64,000 nucleotides of DNA from Pseudarthrobacter sp. NBSH8 (GTDB lineage Bacteria > Actinomycetota > Actinomycetes > Actinomycetales > Micrococcaceae): NCBI RefSeq assembly GCF_014217545.1, contig NZ_CP043178.1:3720001-3784000 (forward strand). Direction: 5' to 3'. The notes below the pieces were generated by a model, which worked only from the letters and a program-made list of their open reading frames with translations, was not told the origin of the DNA and made no database searches. The first letter of the stretch is position 1. Each line of letters opens with the position of its first letter. Shown here piece by piece: positions 1 through 7,659 of the stretch. The position numbers and the translations under genes are program-made.

Positions 1-1
1 C

Positions 2-1471
2 CCGGTAACGCCTGCACGCATGCTGGTGTTCGAGATGCTCGAACAGTTCCGCACCGAATCGCTGGTTGACGCTGCAATGCCGGGGGTCCGGGCCAACCTG
101 AACCGCCGCTTCCAGCAATGGTCCCGGGAGTTCGAGGCGTCCATCCTGGCGGACACGGACCTGGGAATTATCCTCTTCACTGTCGCCCAGGTCTGCCGGG
201 CGAGGATCACCGCGGAGCCGATGTCCCCGGACTTCGAGGCCCGGATCGAATCGACCCGGGCCGAGCTTGCCCCGCACCTCGGCACCCATCTGGCGGCCCT
301 GCGGAGGGAACGGTTCTCCCAGCCGGGCTTCGCCCGCCATGCCCTCTCCATCGCGGAGACCATCGCCGCCATCAGCGAGGTCCTGGAAGCCCGGGAAGCG
401 CGGCCCTCCCGTTCCGGCGGCAGGGCGCCGCAGTTCCAGCTGCTCTTCGACCAGGACAGCAACGACGACGCCGTCCCCACCGCCGGGTATGGGGGCAGCG
501 ATGCGCTGGACTCCGGAGAAGGCGGCTACCGGCGCTTCACCACGGCCTATGACCGCGAGTTCCAGGCCACGGATCTGGTCCGCGCCGAGCTGCTGTGCGG
601 CTACCGGCAGCAGCTGGACGACCATATCGCCAGGCAGGGCATCAATGTGCCCCGGCTGGGCCGCGCCCTGGGCGCGGTGCTGTCCACGGCCATCCACGAC
701 GGCTGGGACGGCGACGCCCTCGAAGGACGCCTTGACGGCAGCAGGCTCGCCCGGCTGGTCACGGCCTCCGGGGACCGCCGGGTGTTCCGGACCGAACGGA
801 CCGAACCGCGGAGCGATGCCACGGTGACGTTCCTGGTGGACTGCTCCGGCTCCATGAAGGAACACAGCGCCGCCGTGGCCGCCCTGGTGGACGTCTACGC
901 GCGCGCCCTGGAACTGGCGGGGGCGCGCTGCGAAGTCCTGGGCTTCACCACGGCGGCCTGGAACGGCGGCCGTGCCGGAAAGGACTGGATCCGTGCCGGC
1001 AGGCCCCCGAATCCGGGACGGCTCAACGAGGTACGCCAACTGGTTTTCAAGGATGCCGACACCCCGTGGCGGCGGGCCCGCCCGGCGATTGCCGGGCTGA
1101 TGAAGAAGGACCTGTTCCGCGAAGGAGCGGACGGCGAGGCCGTGGACTGGGCCTGCGCGCGGCTCAGCGGCAGCTCCGGGAACGGCGGTAGGGGGAGCAA
1201 CGGCTCCGAAAGGCGGATCCTGCTGGTGGTGTCCGATGGCAGCCCGATGGACGGCGCCACCGCCCTGGCCAACGACGGCCATTACCTGGAACAGCACCTG
1301 CGGGACGTCGTGGCGGCGCACGAAGCCGCCGGCACGACGGAAATCTTCGGTCTGGGCGTGGGTCTCGATCTCTCGCCGTACTACCGCAGGAACATCTCGC
1401 TGGACCTCTCGCGCGGAAGCAGCGCCGCCGTCGTCGGGCAGGTCCTGGCCATGCTGGCCGGACGCCGCTGA
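2..1471 (+). CDS. CobT-like VWA-domain protein (5' end outside window)
   Basis: The reading frame is open back to base 2, so the true start probably lies before the window; the first ATG inside is at 20. The C-terminal third is a von Willebrand A domain with a MIDAS motif (DCSGS, about 273 codons after that ATG). It continues with a GFTT...W.GG stretch, PPNPGRLN, an APWRRAR-like block and a VISDG-type strand (VVSDG). This order is that of the VWA domain of CobT, the cobaltochelatase subunit working with an AAA+ partner. No cobalamin genes are visible here, so it may act in another chelatase-like AAA/VWA pair. The N-terminal half is less conserved. Family is firm, metal and substrate unknown. 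Confidence 0.8.
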   Translation, partial: PVTPARMLVFEMLEQFRTESLVDAAMPGVRANLNRRFQQWSREFEASILADTDLGIILFTVAQVCRARITAEPMSPDFEARIESTRAELAPHLGTHLAALRRERFSQPGFARHALSIAETIAAISEVLEAREARPSRSGGRAPQFQLLFDQDSNDDAVPTAGYGGSDALDSGEGGYRRFTTAYDREFQATDLVRAELLCGYRQQLDDHIARQGINVPRLGRALGAVLSTAIHDGWDGDALEGRLDGSRLARLVTASGDRRVFRTERTEPRSDATVTFLVDCSGSMKEHSAAVAALVDVYARALELAGARCEVLGFTTAAWNGGRAGKDWIRAGRPPNPGRLNEVRQLVFKDADTPWRRARPAIAGLMKKDLFREGADGEAVDWACARLSGSSGNGGRGSNGSERRILLVVSDGSPMDGATALANDGHYLEQHLRDVVAAHEAAGTTEIFGLGVGLDLSPYYRRNISLDLSRGSSAAVVGQVLAMLAGRR

Positions 1472-1506
1472 CGCCACACCTGCCCGGCGGCAGAGCCGCT
1501 CAACGC

Positions 1507-1560
1507 AAAAGCCCGCCGCGGGGAAGTGCCTCCATTGGCACTCCCCCGCGGCGGGCTTTT
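1507..1560. terminator. Bidirectional intrinsic terminator
   Basis: A long hairpin begins with AAAA and ends with TTTT. The outer arm AAAAGCCCGCCGCGGGG is repeated as its exact complement at the end, and an inner AGTGCC/GGCACT pair extends the stem. It sits between the convergent CobT-like and permease genes and can terminate both. Confidence 0.9.
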
Positions 1561-1588
1561 CGGACGGGACGGACATCCGGTGTGAAGA

Positions 1589-3094
1589 TCAGGGGCGGGC
1601 CGCTACCGGCTGCTTGTCGGGCTCCTCCTCGAGCCCTTCAGCCGAAGGACCCAGCTCAGCCGAAGGATCCATGGACGGATCCGCCGGAAGGTCGGCGGCG
1701 TCGTTGCCGGCCTCTTCTCCCGGCTTCCGGCCATAGCGCCTGCGGACCTCGTAGCTGAGGAGGATGATGATCAGCGTGACTCCGCTCATCAGGAACTGGC
1801 TCTGGGTGCTGGGCAGCAGGGCCATGGCGGCGATCACGCAGAGCATCAGCGCGATGGTCGCATAGCTGAGCCACGGGAACAACCACATCTTCAGCTTCAG
1901 CGCCGCCGGGTCCTCGCGGTCCAGTCTCTTGCGCAGCACCACCTGCGACAGGGCGATCGCCAAGTAGACGAAGAGCGCCACGGCGCCGTAGGAGTTCACC
2001 AGGAAGGCGAACACCACGTCGCCCCAGACGTAGACACAGACCACGGAAACATACCCCACGGTGGTGCCCAGCAGGATGGCACGGCGCGGAACGCCGGCTT
2101 TGGAGAGCTTGGTGAAGAACTTGGGGGCATCGCCGTTGCGGGTGAGGGCAAACAGCATGCGCGAGGTGGTGTACAGCGCGGAGTTCAGGCAGGAGAGCAC
2201 CGCGGTGAGGACGATGAAGTTCATGATGGTGGACACCGCCGGGATGCCCATGACGTCCAGCACGGCCGCATAGGGGCTCACACCGACGCTCTCGGCATCC
2301 CACCTCTGGATCGCAACCACCACGAAGATCGAGCCGACGTAGAAGGTCACCACCCGGGCCACGATGGAGCGCATGGCCTTCTTGACGGAACGCTCGGGGT
2401 CTTCCGACTCGGCGGCCGCAATGGTGATGATTTCCGCCCCGGTATAGAAAGCCACACAGGGAACGACAGCGGCCAGCACGGCTCCCCAGCCCAGCGGTGT
2501 GAACCCGCCGTGGTCAAACAGGTTGCCGATGCCCGGGGTCGATTCGGGCCACAGCCCGGTGATCCAGAGAACGCCCAGCCCCAGGAACAGGACGATGGCC
2601 ACCACCTTGATGGAGCTGAACCAGTACTCGAATTCGCCGAAGGAGCGGGCGGAAACCATGTTCGTTGCGCTCAGTGCAACCATCAGGCCCAGGCTGAGCA
2701 TCCACAGCGGAACCATGGGGAACCACAGCTGGATGATCCGGCCGCCGGCAATCGCCTCGACGGCCACCACAATCACAAAGAAATACCAGTACATCCAGCC
2801 GGTCGCGAAGCCGGCCCGCTGGCCGAGTGCCTGCCGTGCGTAGACGTAGAAAGAGCCCACCACCGGACGCGCTATAGCCATTTCGGCCAGCATCCGCATG
2901 AGGAGCAAGGTGATGACGCCTGCGATCGCAAAAGAGACGATGGCCGCAGGGCCGGTACTGCTGATCACAACGCCGCTGCCTACGAACAGCCCGGCACCGA
3001 TGACGCCCCCAATGGCAATCAGGTTCATATGTCTGTTCTTGAGGCCCTTGCTGAGACCGGAGTTGTCGGCCTGCCGGGGTTCGGCTTGATACAC
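1589..3094 (-). CDS. APC-family amino-acid permease (GABA/aromatic permease-like)
   Basis: This 501-residue inner-membrane protein has about twelve hydrophobic segments. It opens with LKNRHMNLIAIGGVIGAGLF, the first-helix signature of the amino-acid transporter (AAT) subfamily of APC permeases (GabP, AroP, LysP, ProY). This predicts proton-coupled uptake of an amino acid or GABA; the substrate cannot be read from the sequence. The last 40 residues form an acidic, cytosolic tail. The gene is alone, converges on the CobT-like gene, and has a palindrome about 110 bp upstream (3204-3221) that may be its operator. Confidence 0.88.
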   Translation of the reverse strand: MYQAEPRQADNSGLSKGLKNRHMNLIAIGGVIGAGLFVGSGVVISSTGPAAIVSFAIAGVITLLLMRMLAEMAIARPVVGSFYVYARQALGQRAGFATGWMYWYFFVIVVAVEAIAGGRIIQLWFPMVPLWMLSLGLMVALSATNMVSARSFGEFEYWFSSIKVVAIVLFLGLGVLWITGLWPESTPGIGNLFDHGGFTPLGWGAVLAAVVPCVAFYTGAEIITIAAAESEDPERSVKKAMRSIVARVVTFYVGSIFVVVAIQRWDAESVGVSPYAAVLDVMGIPAVSTIMNFIVLTAVLSCLNSALYTTSRMLFALTRNGDAPKFFTKLSKAGVPRRAILLGTTVGYVSVVCVYVWGDVVFAFLVNSYGAVALFVYLAIALSQVVLRKRLDREDPAALKLKMWLFPWLSYATIALMLCVIAAMALLPSTQSQFLMSGVTLIIILLSYEVRRRYGRKPGEEAGNDAADLPADPSMDPSAELGPSAEGLEEEPDKQPVAARP

Positions 3095-3203
3095 GTTTCC
3101 TCCAAGATGCTCTGACGAAACCCGTTGAAGTGCACTTCGGTGCCCGCGCCACGAAGCGCGAAGCCAGGTCCACCGGAGGTATCGGTCCGCACGGCTGCCT
3201 GCC

Positions 3204-3221
3204 GAGTGATCTCGATCACTC
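3204..3221. promoter_or_regulatory. 18-bp palindrome upstream of the permease (putative operator)
   Basis: GAGTGATC-TC-GATCACTC is a perfect inverted repeat with 8-bp arms in the 376-bp non-coding region 3095-3470 between the divergent permease and kinase genes. A second perfect palindrome, GAAGTGCACTTC, lies at 3127-3138, closer to the permease start. Size and symmetry fit a dimeric regulator such as GntR or Lrp; which one is unknown. I see no gene in the rest of this gap. Confidence 0.5.
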
Positions 3222-3470
3222 CTCCTGGTGTAGCCCCAAACCTACGGAGGTGCCGTGGGGGTGCACAGTGCCAGATCGAAGGGAAAAGAGGGAGCCAGCG
3301 GTGAAAATGTGGGTCCGCGAAGTCTCTCATGGCTGCAGTCCGGTCCGAAGATGACCGCACCCGCACCGCCGTACCCGTGGACCGGACCTGGAGCATGGGG
3401 ACGCGCCTCCGGAATCCTGCCCGCGCGCGCGAAAGCCGGGTTGTGTCAGCGGCCGGTTTAGGCTTTTGCC

Positions 3471-4118
3471 ATGGACTCACCCGAAGTACAACAGGCCATC
3501 GCTGCCCTGCGGCACAGACTCGACGGCGGCCGGCGGATTGTTCTGGGCATCACGGGCGCTCCCGGCTCCGGCAAGTCCACATTCGCGGCCCGGCTGCAGC
3601 GGGAGTTCGGCCCGGACCTCGCCGTGGTGGTGCCGATGGACGGCTTCCACCTGGGCAACGCAATCATCGACCGCACACCGCTGCGGCAGCGCAAGGGCGC
3701 AATGGACACGTTTGACGTCGGCGGCTACCTCTCGCTGTTACGGCGGCTCGTGCGCCGGGATGAGGCAGTGGTGTACGCGCCCGAGTTCCTTCGCACATTG
3801 GACGAGCCGGTGGCTGCGTCCATCGCTGTCCAGGCTTCCGTGCCGCTGGTAATCACCGAAGGAAACTATCTGCTGGCAGAGACGCCCGAATGGAAGGAGG
3901 TCCGGGCACAGCTGGATGAAGTCTGGTTCGTGGACACCCCGCCCGCGCTGCGGCTGGCCCGGCTGGTGGACCGGCACGTGGAGTTTGGCATGGAACGGAC
4001 CGCGGCGGAAGCCTGGGCGACGGGCCCGGATGAGGCCAATGCTGTGATGATCGCGGCCACGCGCCAAGGAGCCGACCGGATCATCCCCTGGGGCCAGGAC
4101 ACCGGCCAGGAATACTAA
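3471..4118 (+). CDS. P-loop nucleoside/nucleotide kinase family protein
   Basis: This 215-residue cytosolic kinase has a Walker A motif GAPGSGKST at about residues 29-37. MDGFHL follows at about 62, and a Walker-B-like VITEGNYLL segment at about 129. This is the uridine kinase/phosphoribulokinase/pantothenate kinase fold, and MDGFHLxN is typical of the fructose/pantothenate-kinase-like branch. The D-x-x-x-A-x-RL-x-x-R-H segment near 160 is the lid-like region. Substrate is not predictable; neighbours (aldo/keto reductase, MBL protein) do not decide it. Confidence 0.8.
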   Translation: MDSPEVQQAIAALRHRLDGGRRIVLGITGAPGSGKSTFAARLQREFGPDLAVVVPMDGFHLGNAIIDRTPLRQRKGAMDTFDVGGYLSLLRRLVRRDEAVVYAPEFLRTLDEPVAASIAVQASVPLVITEGNYLLAETPEWKEVRAQLDEVWFVDTPPALRLARLVDRHVEFGMERTAAEAWATGPDEANAVMIAATRQGADRIIPWGQDTGQEY

Positions 4119-4191
4119 GGCGGGGGTCGGGGTTCTTGGCTGGGAAACGTGTCTGCAAACCACACGAGTCCACGACGAATGGAGAGCGCTC

Positions 4192-5187
4192 ATGACTGCG
4201 CCATCGGTACACCTCGGCGACGGCCTTAACGTCAGCCCGCTCGGCTTCGGCGGCATGGCCCTCACCCCGGTCTACGGCGAGGTTGACCTGCACGATGCCC
4301 TCAGAACCCTGCATCATGCAGTGGACGCCGGCGTCAGCTTCATCGACACCGCGGACATCTACGGCGGAGGCAGCAACGAGCAACTCATCGCGCAGGTGCT
4401 CAAGGAGCGCCGGGGCGAAGTGCAGCTCGCCACCAAGTTTTCCCTGGTGGGCTCACCTGCCGATGGCTACACGGACATCCGGGGAGATGCCGCCTACATC
4501 CGGCAGGCCGTCGACGCCAGCCTGAAGCGGCTTGGCACGGACGTGATTGACCTCTACTACATGCACCGCCGTGACCTCCGCGTTCCGATTGTGGAAACCG
4601 TGGAGGCCATGGCGGGGCTGGTGCAGCAGGGCAAGGTCAAACACCTTGGCCTGTCAGAGGTGACCGCGCAGGAGCTGGCCGAAGCCCACTCCGTGCACCC
4701 CATCGCTGCGGTCCAAAGCGAATGGTCCATCTGGAGCCGCGACGTGGAACGCAACGTAGTTCCAGCCGCGGCCAGCCTGGGCGTGGGCTTTGTGCCGTAT
4801 TCGCCGCTGGGCCGGGGATTCCTCACCGGCACAGTGGACGCTTCGAGTTTGGGAGCCAACGACTTCCGACGCCGGATCCCGCGCTTCGCCGCCGACGCCG
4901 CCGACGCCAACCAGGGAGTGGTTGCCACCATGCGCTCGGTCGCCGCCGAGCTGTCCGCGACGCCCGCCCAGATTGCACTCGCGTGGCTGCTGGAACAGGG
5001 TAAACGGCTGGGACTGGCCGTGGTCCCCATCCCCGGCACGCGCAAAACGCACCGGATCGACGAGAACCTGGGCGCCCTGTCCCTGAACCTGACCCGGGCG
5101 CAACTGGAGGCGCTGGACCAGGCCGCGGACGCCGTCGTCGGCTCCCGCTCGGCGGACCCCAAGTGGGTGTCCGAGGGCCGTGAATAG
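4192..5187 (+). CDS. Aldo/keto reductase
   Basis: A 331-residue NADPH-dependent oxidoreductase with a TIM-barrel fold. The catalytic tetrad is visible as Asp and Tyr in FIDTADIYGGG (about 49-59), Lys in LATKFS (about 84) and His in YYMHRRD (about 124). The C-terminal PIPGTRK motif near residue 281 is the cofactor phosphate-binding loop. It resembles the YakC/PLR-like branch acting on small aldehydes or ketones. A GGAG Shine-Dalgarno precedes the ATG. Its stop overlaps the next gene by 8 bp, suggesting co-translation. Confidence 0.9.
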   Translation: MTAPSVHLGDGLNVSPLGFGGMALTPVYGEVDLHDALRTLHHAVDAGVSFIDTADIYGGGSNEQLIAQVLKERRGEVQLATKFSLVGSPADGYTDIRGDAAYIRQAVDASLKRLGTDVIDLYYMHRRDLRVPIVETVEAMAGLVQQGKVKHLGLSEVTAQELAEAHSVHPIAAVQSEWSIWSRDVERNVVPAAASLGVGFVPYSPLGRGFLTGTVDASSLGANDFRRRIPRFAADAADANQGVVATMRSVAAELSATPAQIALAWLLEQGKRLGLAVVPIPGTRKTHRIDENLGALSLNLTRAQLEALDQAADAVVGSRSADPKWVSEGRE

Positions 5188-5848
5188 ACTGAAGCCCATG
5201 GACACGCTCATTCACGACCTACGCGACATCACCATCCGCAGCATCTCCGTCAGCGAGATGAACAACAACGTGTATCTGCTGACCGCGAAGGCCAGCGGTG
5301 CACAGCTGCTGATCGATGCCGCGGACGATCTTCCGGCCATCCAGGCGATGCTGGCGGACTCGGCCGCGGATACTGCGGCTGAACCCAAGCTGGCACTCAT
5401 CGCCACCACGCACCAGCACTGGGACCATGTCCGCGCACTGCCGGCATTGGTGGAAGCGACCGGAGCCAGGACAGCGGCCGGAACGGACGATGCCGAGGCG
5501 CTGCCGGTGAAGGTGGACGTACTGCTGGGCCACGGCGACGCCGGCAACTTCGAAGGCTTCGACGTGACCTCCGTACATTTGCGCGGCCACACCCCGGGAT
5601 CCATCGCATTTGTGTACCAGGACCCGGACGGGCCTGCCCACATTTTCAGCGGCGATTCATTGTTTCCGGGCGGCGTGGGCAACACCCAGAATGATCCGGC
5701 GCGGTTCACGTCGCTGCTGGACGACGTCACCGCACGGTTGTTCGAGGCCTATCCCGACGACACCGTGGTGCACCCGGGCCACGGCAGCCCCACCACCCTT
5801 GGCGCGGAACGCCCGCATCTCGGGGAGTGGCGCGCCCGCGGCTGGTAG
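5180..5848 (+). CDS. MBL-fold metallo-hydrolase
   Basis: A 222-residue metallo-beta-lactamase-fold protein with the metal-binding HxHxDH motif (THQHWDHV, about 75), a later His in LRGHTPGS (about 136), Asp in FSGDSLFPGG (about 156) and His in VHPGHGSPT (about 198). This is the glyoxalase-II-like branch of small thioester or lactone hydrolases. I use the GTG at 5180, which has a GAGG box and overlaps the reductase stop; an ATG at 5198 is the alternative. The pair may detoxify a carbonyl compound together, which is inference. Confidence 0.87.
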   Translation: MNRLKPMDTLIHDLRDITIRSISVSEMNNNVYLLTAKASGAQLLIDAADDLPAIQAMLADSAADTAAEPKLALIATTHQHWDHVRALPALVEATGARTAAGTDDAEALPVKVDVLLGHGDAGNFEGFDVTSVHLRGHTPGSIAFVYQDPDGPAHIFSGDSLFPGGVGNTQNDPARFTSLLDDVTARLFEAYPDDTVVHPGHGSPTTLGAERPHLGEWRARGW

Positions 5849-5852
5849 GGCT

Positions 5853-5897
5853 GGTTTAGACGGGCTCAACCACCCGGTGGTTGAGCCCGTCTAAACC
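5853..5897. terminator. 45-bp perfect palindrome, probable bidirectional terminator
   Basis: Two 22-bp arms are exact complements around a single central C. The repeat starts 5 bp after the MBL stop. Removing the adjacent IS would place it about 15 bp beyond the stop of the convergent DEAD-box helicase, so it was probably the shared terminator of both genes before the insertion. It has no clear U-tract. Confidence 0.65.
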
Positions 5898-5910
5898 GAG
5901 ATAGTGCTGG

Positions 5911-5931
5911 CTAGCCCGGATTTTTCATCGG
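5911..5931. repeat. IS left end: CTAG target duplication plus terminal inverted repeat
   Basis: CTAG (5911-5914) is the target-site duplicate. The terminal repeat begins at 5915 with CCCGGATTTTTCATC and matches the complement of the other end at 14 of 17 positions. Because CTAG is itself palindromic, the boundary could be shifted by up to four bases. Confidence 0.8.
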
Positions 5932-6092
5932 ACGGCGGTCGGGGCGCCGGGTCCGGGTTTTTGTCGTCCCGGCGGGCTGGATCGGATTTAGGGCGTGGCT
6001 GAAGGGCCCCGGGGTCGCGGGGCGGGGCGCGGGCTTCCACTGATCCCGTTGGCGTGCTCTTTCCGGCTCGTTGGTTGACGGGGGCTGCGGTG

Positions 6093-7535
6093 TCAGGTCC
6101 GCAGCAGGTGTGCGGGGCGGTTAGCGGCTGCAGCGATCCGGCTGATCGCTTCGAGCAGTGCGGCGATGAGGGGTTTCTCCGGTGCGGCGTCGGGCAGCAG
6201 CAGGTGGGTCCGGCGGGCGCGGGTGATGATCTTGCCGGCGGTGGCGAAGAGCCGGTAGCGCCAGCGTTTGATGTCCCAGCCCTGTGCCTTGTGGCCGTCG
6301 GGCAGGGCGGTGAGCTGGAGCCAGGAGACCAGGTTCGCGGCCAGGACCGCGAGGTTCGCCCAGGCCTGGTTCGCGGCGAAATCGAAGAAGGGGAGCTTGC
6401 TCAGGCCGGTGTTCTTCAGCGTCTTGATGCGGTTCTCGCAGCGGCCGCGGGCCCGGTGCCGGGCATCCAGGAACGGTCCGTGCCAGCGTGGGGCATTCGT
6501 CAGGAACGCTGTTACACGGTGACCGTCGATGTCGAGCAGGGTCGGTGTCGCACCGGGGTGCAGCGGTTCGGCGCGCAGGAAGATCTTCGTCCCGGGCGGG
6601 TAGTCCTCGAGCGGGATCACCTGGGTGGCGTTGATGACCCAGGCGTCGTCGCGTTCGTTGCCGTCCTGGTCCAGGGCCGGCTGCCAGTATTTCTTGTCGT
6701 TGATCCAGTCGATCATGTGGGCCTTGCCGACCGGAACCGGGTACGAGACGGAGAACTGCACGCCGCGCGAATGCAGGTACCAGAGGAACTTCCGGGACGC
6801 GCCGGCGCTGTCGGTGCGGACCAGGATTTTCTCCCCGTCCAGTTCGTCGTCTTCACCGTAGAGTGCGTCGGGCAGGACCGCGATGGCGGCCTCGAAGATG
6901 CGGATGTGGTCCTCGGCGTTGTTCGCTGTTGCCCCGCCGTGGCGCAACAGCACCGCGAGTTCCTCCCCGGTGCCTCGGCCGGAACCGTAATCGATGCTGG
7001 CGGTGAACGGGGCGAATCCAAACCCGCCCTTGTAGTTGCCGGTGGCTCGTTCCTTCTCGGAGTGCGAGGCCACCAGTGTGGCGTCGAGGTCGATGACCAG
7101 CGGGTCCGCGGCCGTCGCCGTCACCGCCGGGCTGCGGTCACCCGCGGCTTCCCATGCCCGGGTCCGCAGTTCCTTGGACAGGGTCGAAAAACCGTAATCG
7201 AAAACGTCCGGGTTCTTCACGGTGCGTTCGAAGAACCGCGAGACTGTCGCGTTCGAGGGCACTTTCCCGAACACTCCGGGCTGGGAGCGCAGGATGTCCA
7301 GGTCGGAGGCGTACTCGCCGCCGGCGGCGAGCATCACCGCCAGCGACCCGAGCAGCCTCCCTGGCCGGTGCGAGGCCATCGCGGGGACGAACTGGCCCAG
7401 CCGGTCCTCGCACAGATCCCGGAACCCGAGGGCGTCAATGAATGAAGTCAGGACCCTGGCACCGGCATGGGAGACCAGCGACTGGCCGGTGAAAGTGACC
7501 GGGACGGATGGGAAGACCTTGGTAGACTGGGGCAT
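6093..7535 (-). CDS. IS1380-family DDE transposase
   Basis: A 480-residue transposase with an apparently full-length frame. The RNase-H-like catalytic core shows VIDLDATLVASHSEK (first Asp), ILVRTDSAG (second Asp) and RCENRIKTLKNTGL (catalytic Glu), spaced as in IS1380. The N-terminal region carries the family's conserved LGFRDLCEDRLGQ segment. It catalyses cut-and-paste movement at the element's terminal repeats. An AAGGAG Shine-Dalgarno (7546-7551) precedes the ATG but lies partly inside a self-complementary leader (7536-7610). A long antisense frame over the same bases is a coding shadow. Confidence 0.93.
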   Translation of the reverse strand: MPQSTKVFPSVPVTFTGQSLVSHAGARVLTSFIDALGFRDLCEDRLGQFVPAMASHRPGRLLGSLAVMLAAGGEYASDLDILRSQPGVFGKVPSNATVSRFFERTVKNPDVFDYGFSTLSKELRTRAWEAAGDRSPAVTATAADPLVIDLDATLVASHSEKERATGNYKGGFGFAPFTASIDYGSGRGTGEELAVLLRHGGATANNAEDHIRIFEAAIAVLPDALYGEDDELDGEKILVRTDSAGASRKFLWYLHSRGVQFSVSYPVPVGKAHMIDWINDKKYWQPALDQDGNERDDAWVINATQVIPLEDYPPGTKIFLRAEPLHPGATPTLLDIDGHRVTAFLTNAPRWHGPFLDARHRARGRCENRIKTLKNTGLSKLPFFDFAANQAWANLAVLAANLVSWLQLTALPDGHKAQGWDIKRWRYRLFATAGKIITRARRTHLLLPDAAPEKPLIAALLEAISRIAAAANRPAHLLRT

Positions 7536-7610
7536 CGAAAAGGTGCTCCTTCAAGACACGGAAATAACGGCGTAGACACCCCTATTTTCCCTTGTCAGAG
7601 CACCTTTTCG
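7536..7610 (-). promoter_or_regulatory. Self-complementary transposase leader that can mask the ribosome-binding site
   Basis: CGAAAAGGTGCTC (7536-7548) and GAGCACCTTTTCG (7598-7610) are perfect 13-bp complements. On transposase-sense RNA they would pair immediately upstream of the ATG, covering the spacer and the GAG of the AAGGAG box. A transcript starting inside the 49-nt loop would lack the 5' arm and be translated freely. Confidence 0.65.
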
Positions 7611-7638
7611 TCTCTTAAACACACCCGTCAGCCCAAGA

Positions 7639-7659
7639 CTGATGAAAACCCCGGGCTAG
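7639..7659. repeat. IS right end: terminal inverted repeat plus CTAG duplicate
   Basis: The right terminal repeat ends at 7655 (GATGAAAACCCCGGG) and is followed by CTAG at 7656-7659, identical to the four bases before the left end. Bases 7656-7658 read as TAG on the minus strand and are the stop codon of the helicase gene. Confidence 0.8.

Larger units (their letters stand above)
5915..7655 (-). mobile_element. Complete IS1380-family insertion sequence (1741 bp)
   Basis: One intact transposase gene is bounded by imperfect terminal inverted repeats and flanked by the 4-bp direct repeat CTAG. Length, single gene and short target duplication all fit IS1380. The element inserted at the last codon boundary of a DEAD-box helicase gene, and the CTAG duplicate supplies that gene's TAG stop. 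The 160 bp between the left end and the transposase stop is non-coding. Near-identical ends and an open transposase suggest a recent or still mobile copy. Confidence 0.88.

Noticed and set aside
6054..7445. A 463-codon frame antisense to the transposase
   Set aside because: Composition follows from the GC-biased third positions of the transposase; no motif or ribosome site supports it.
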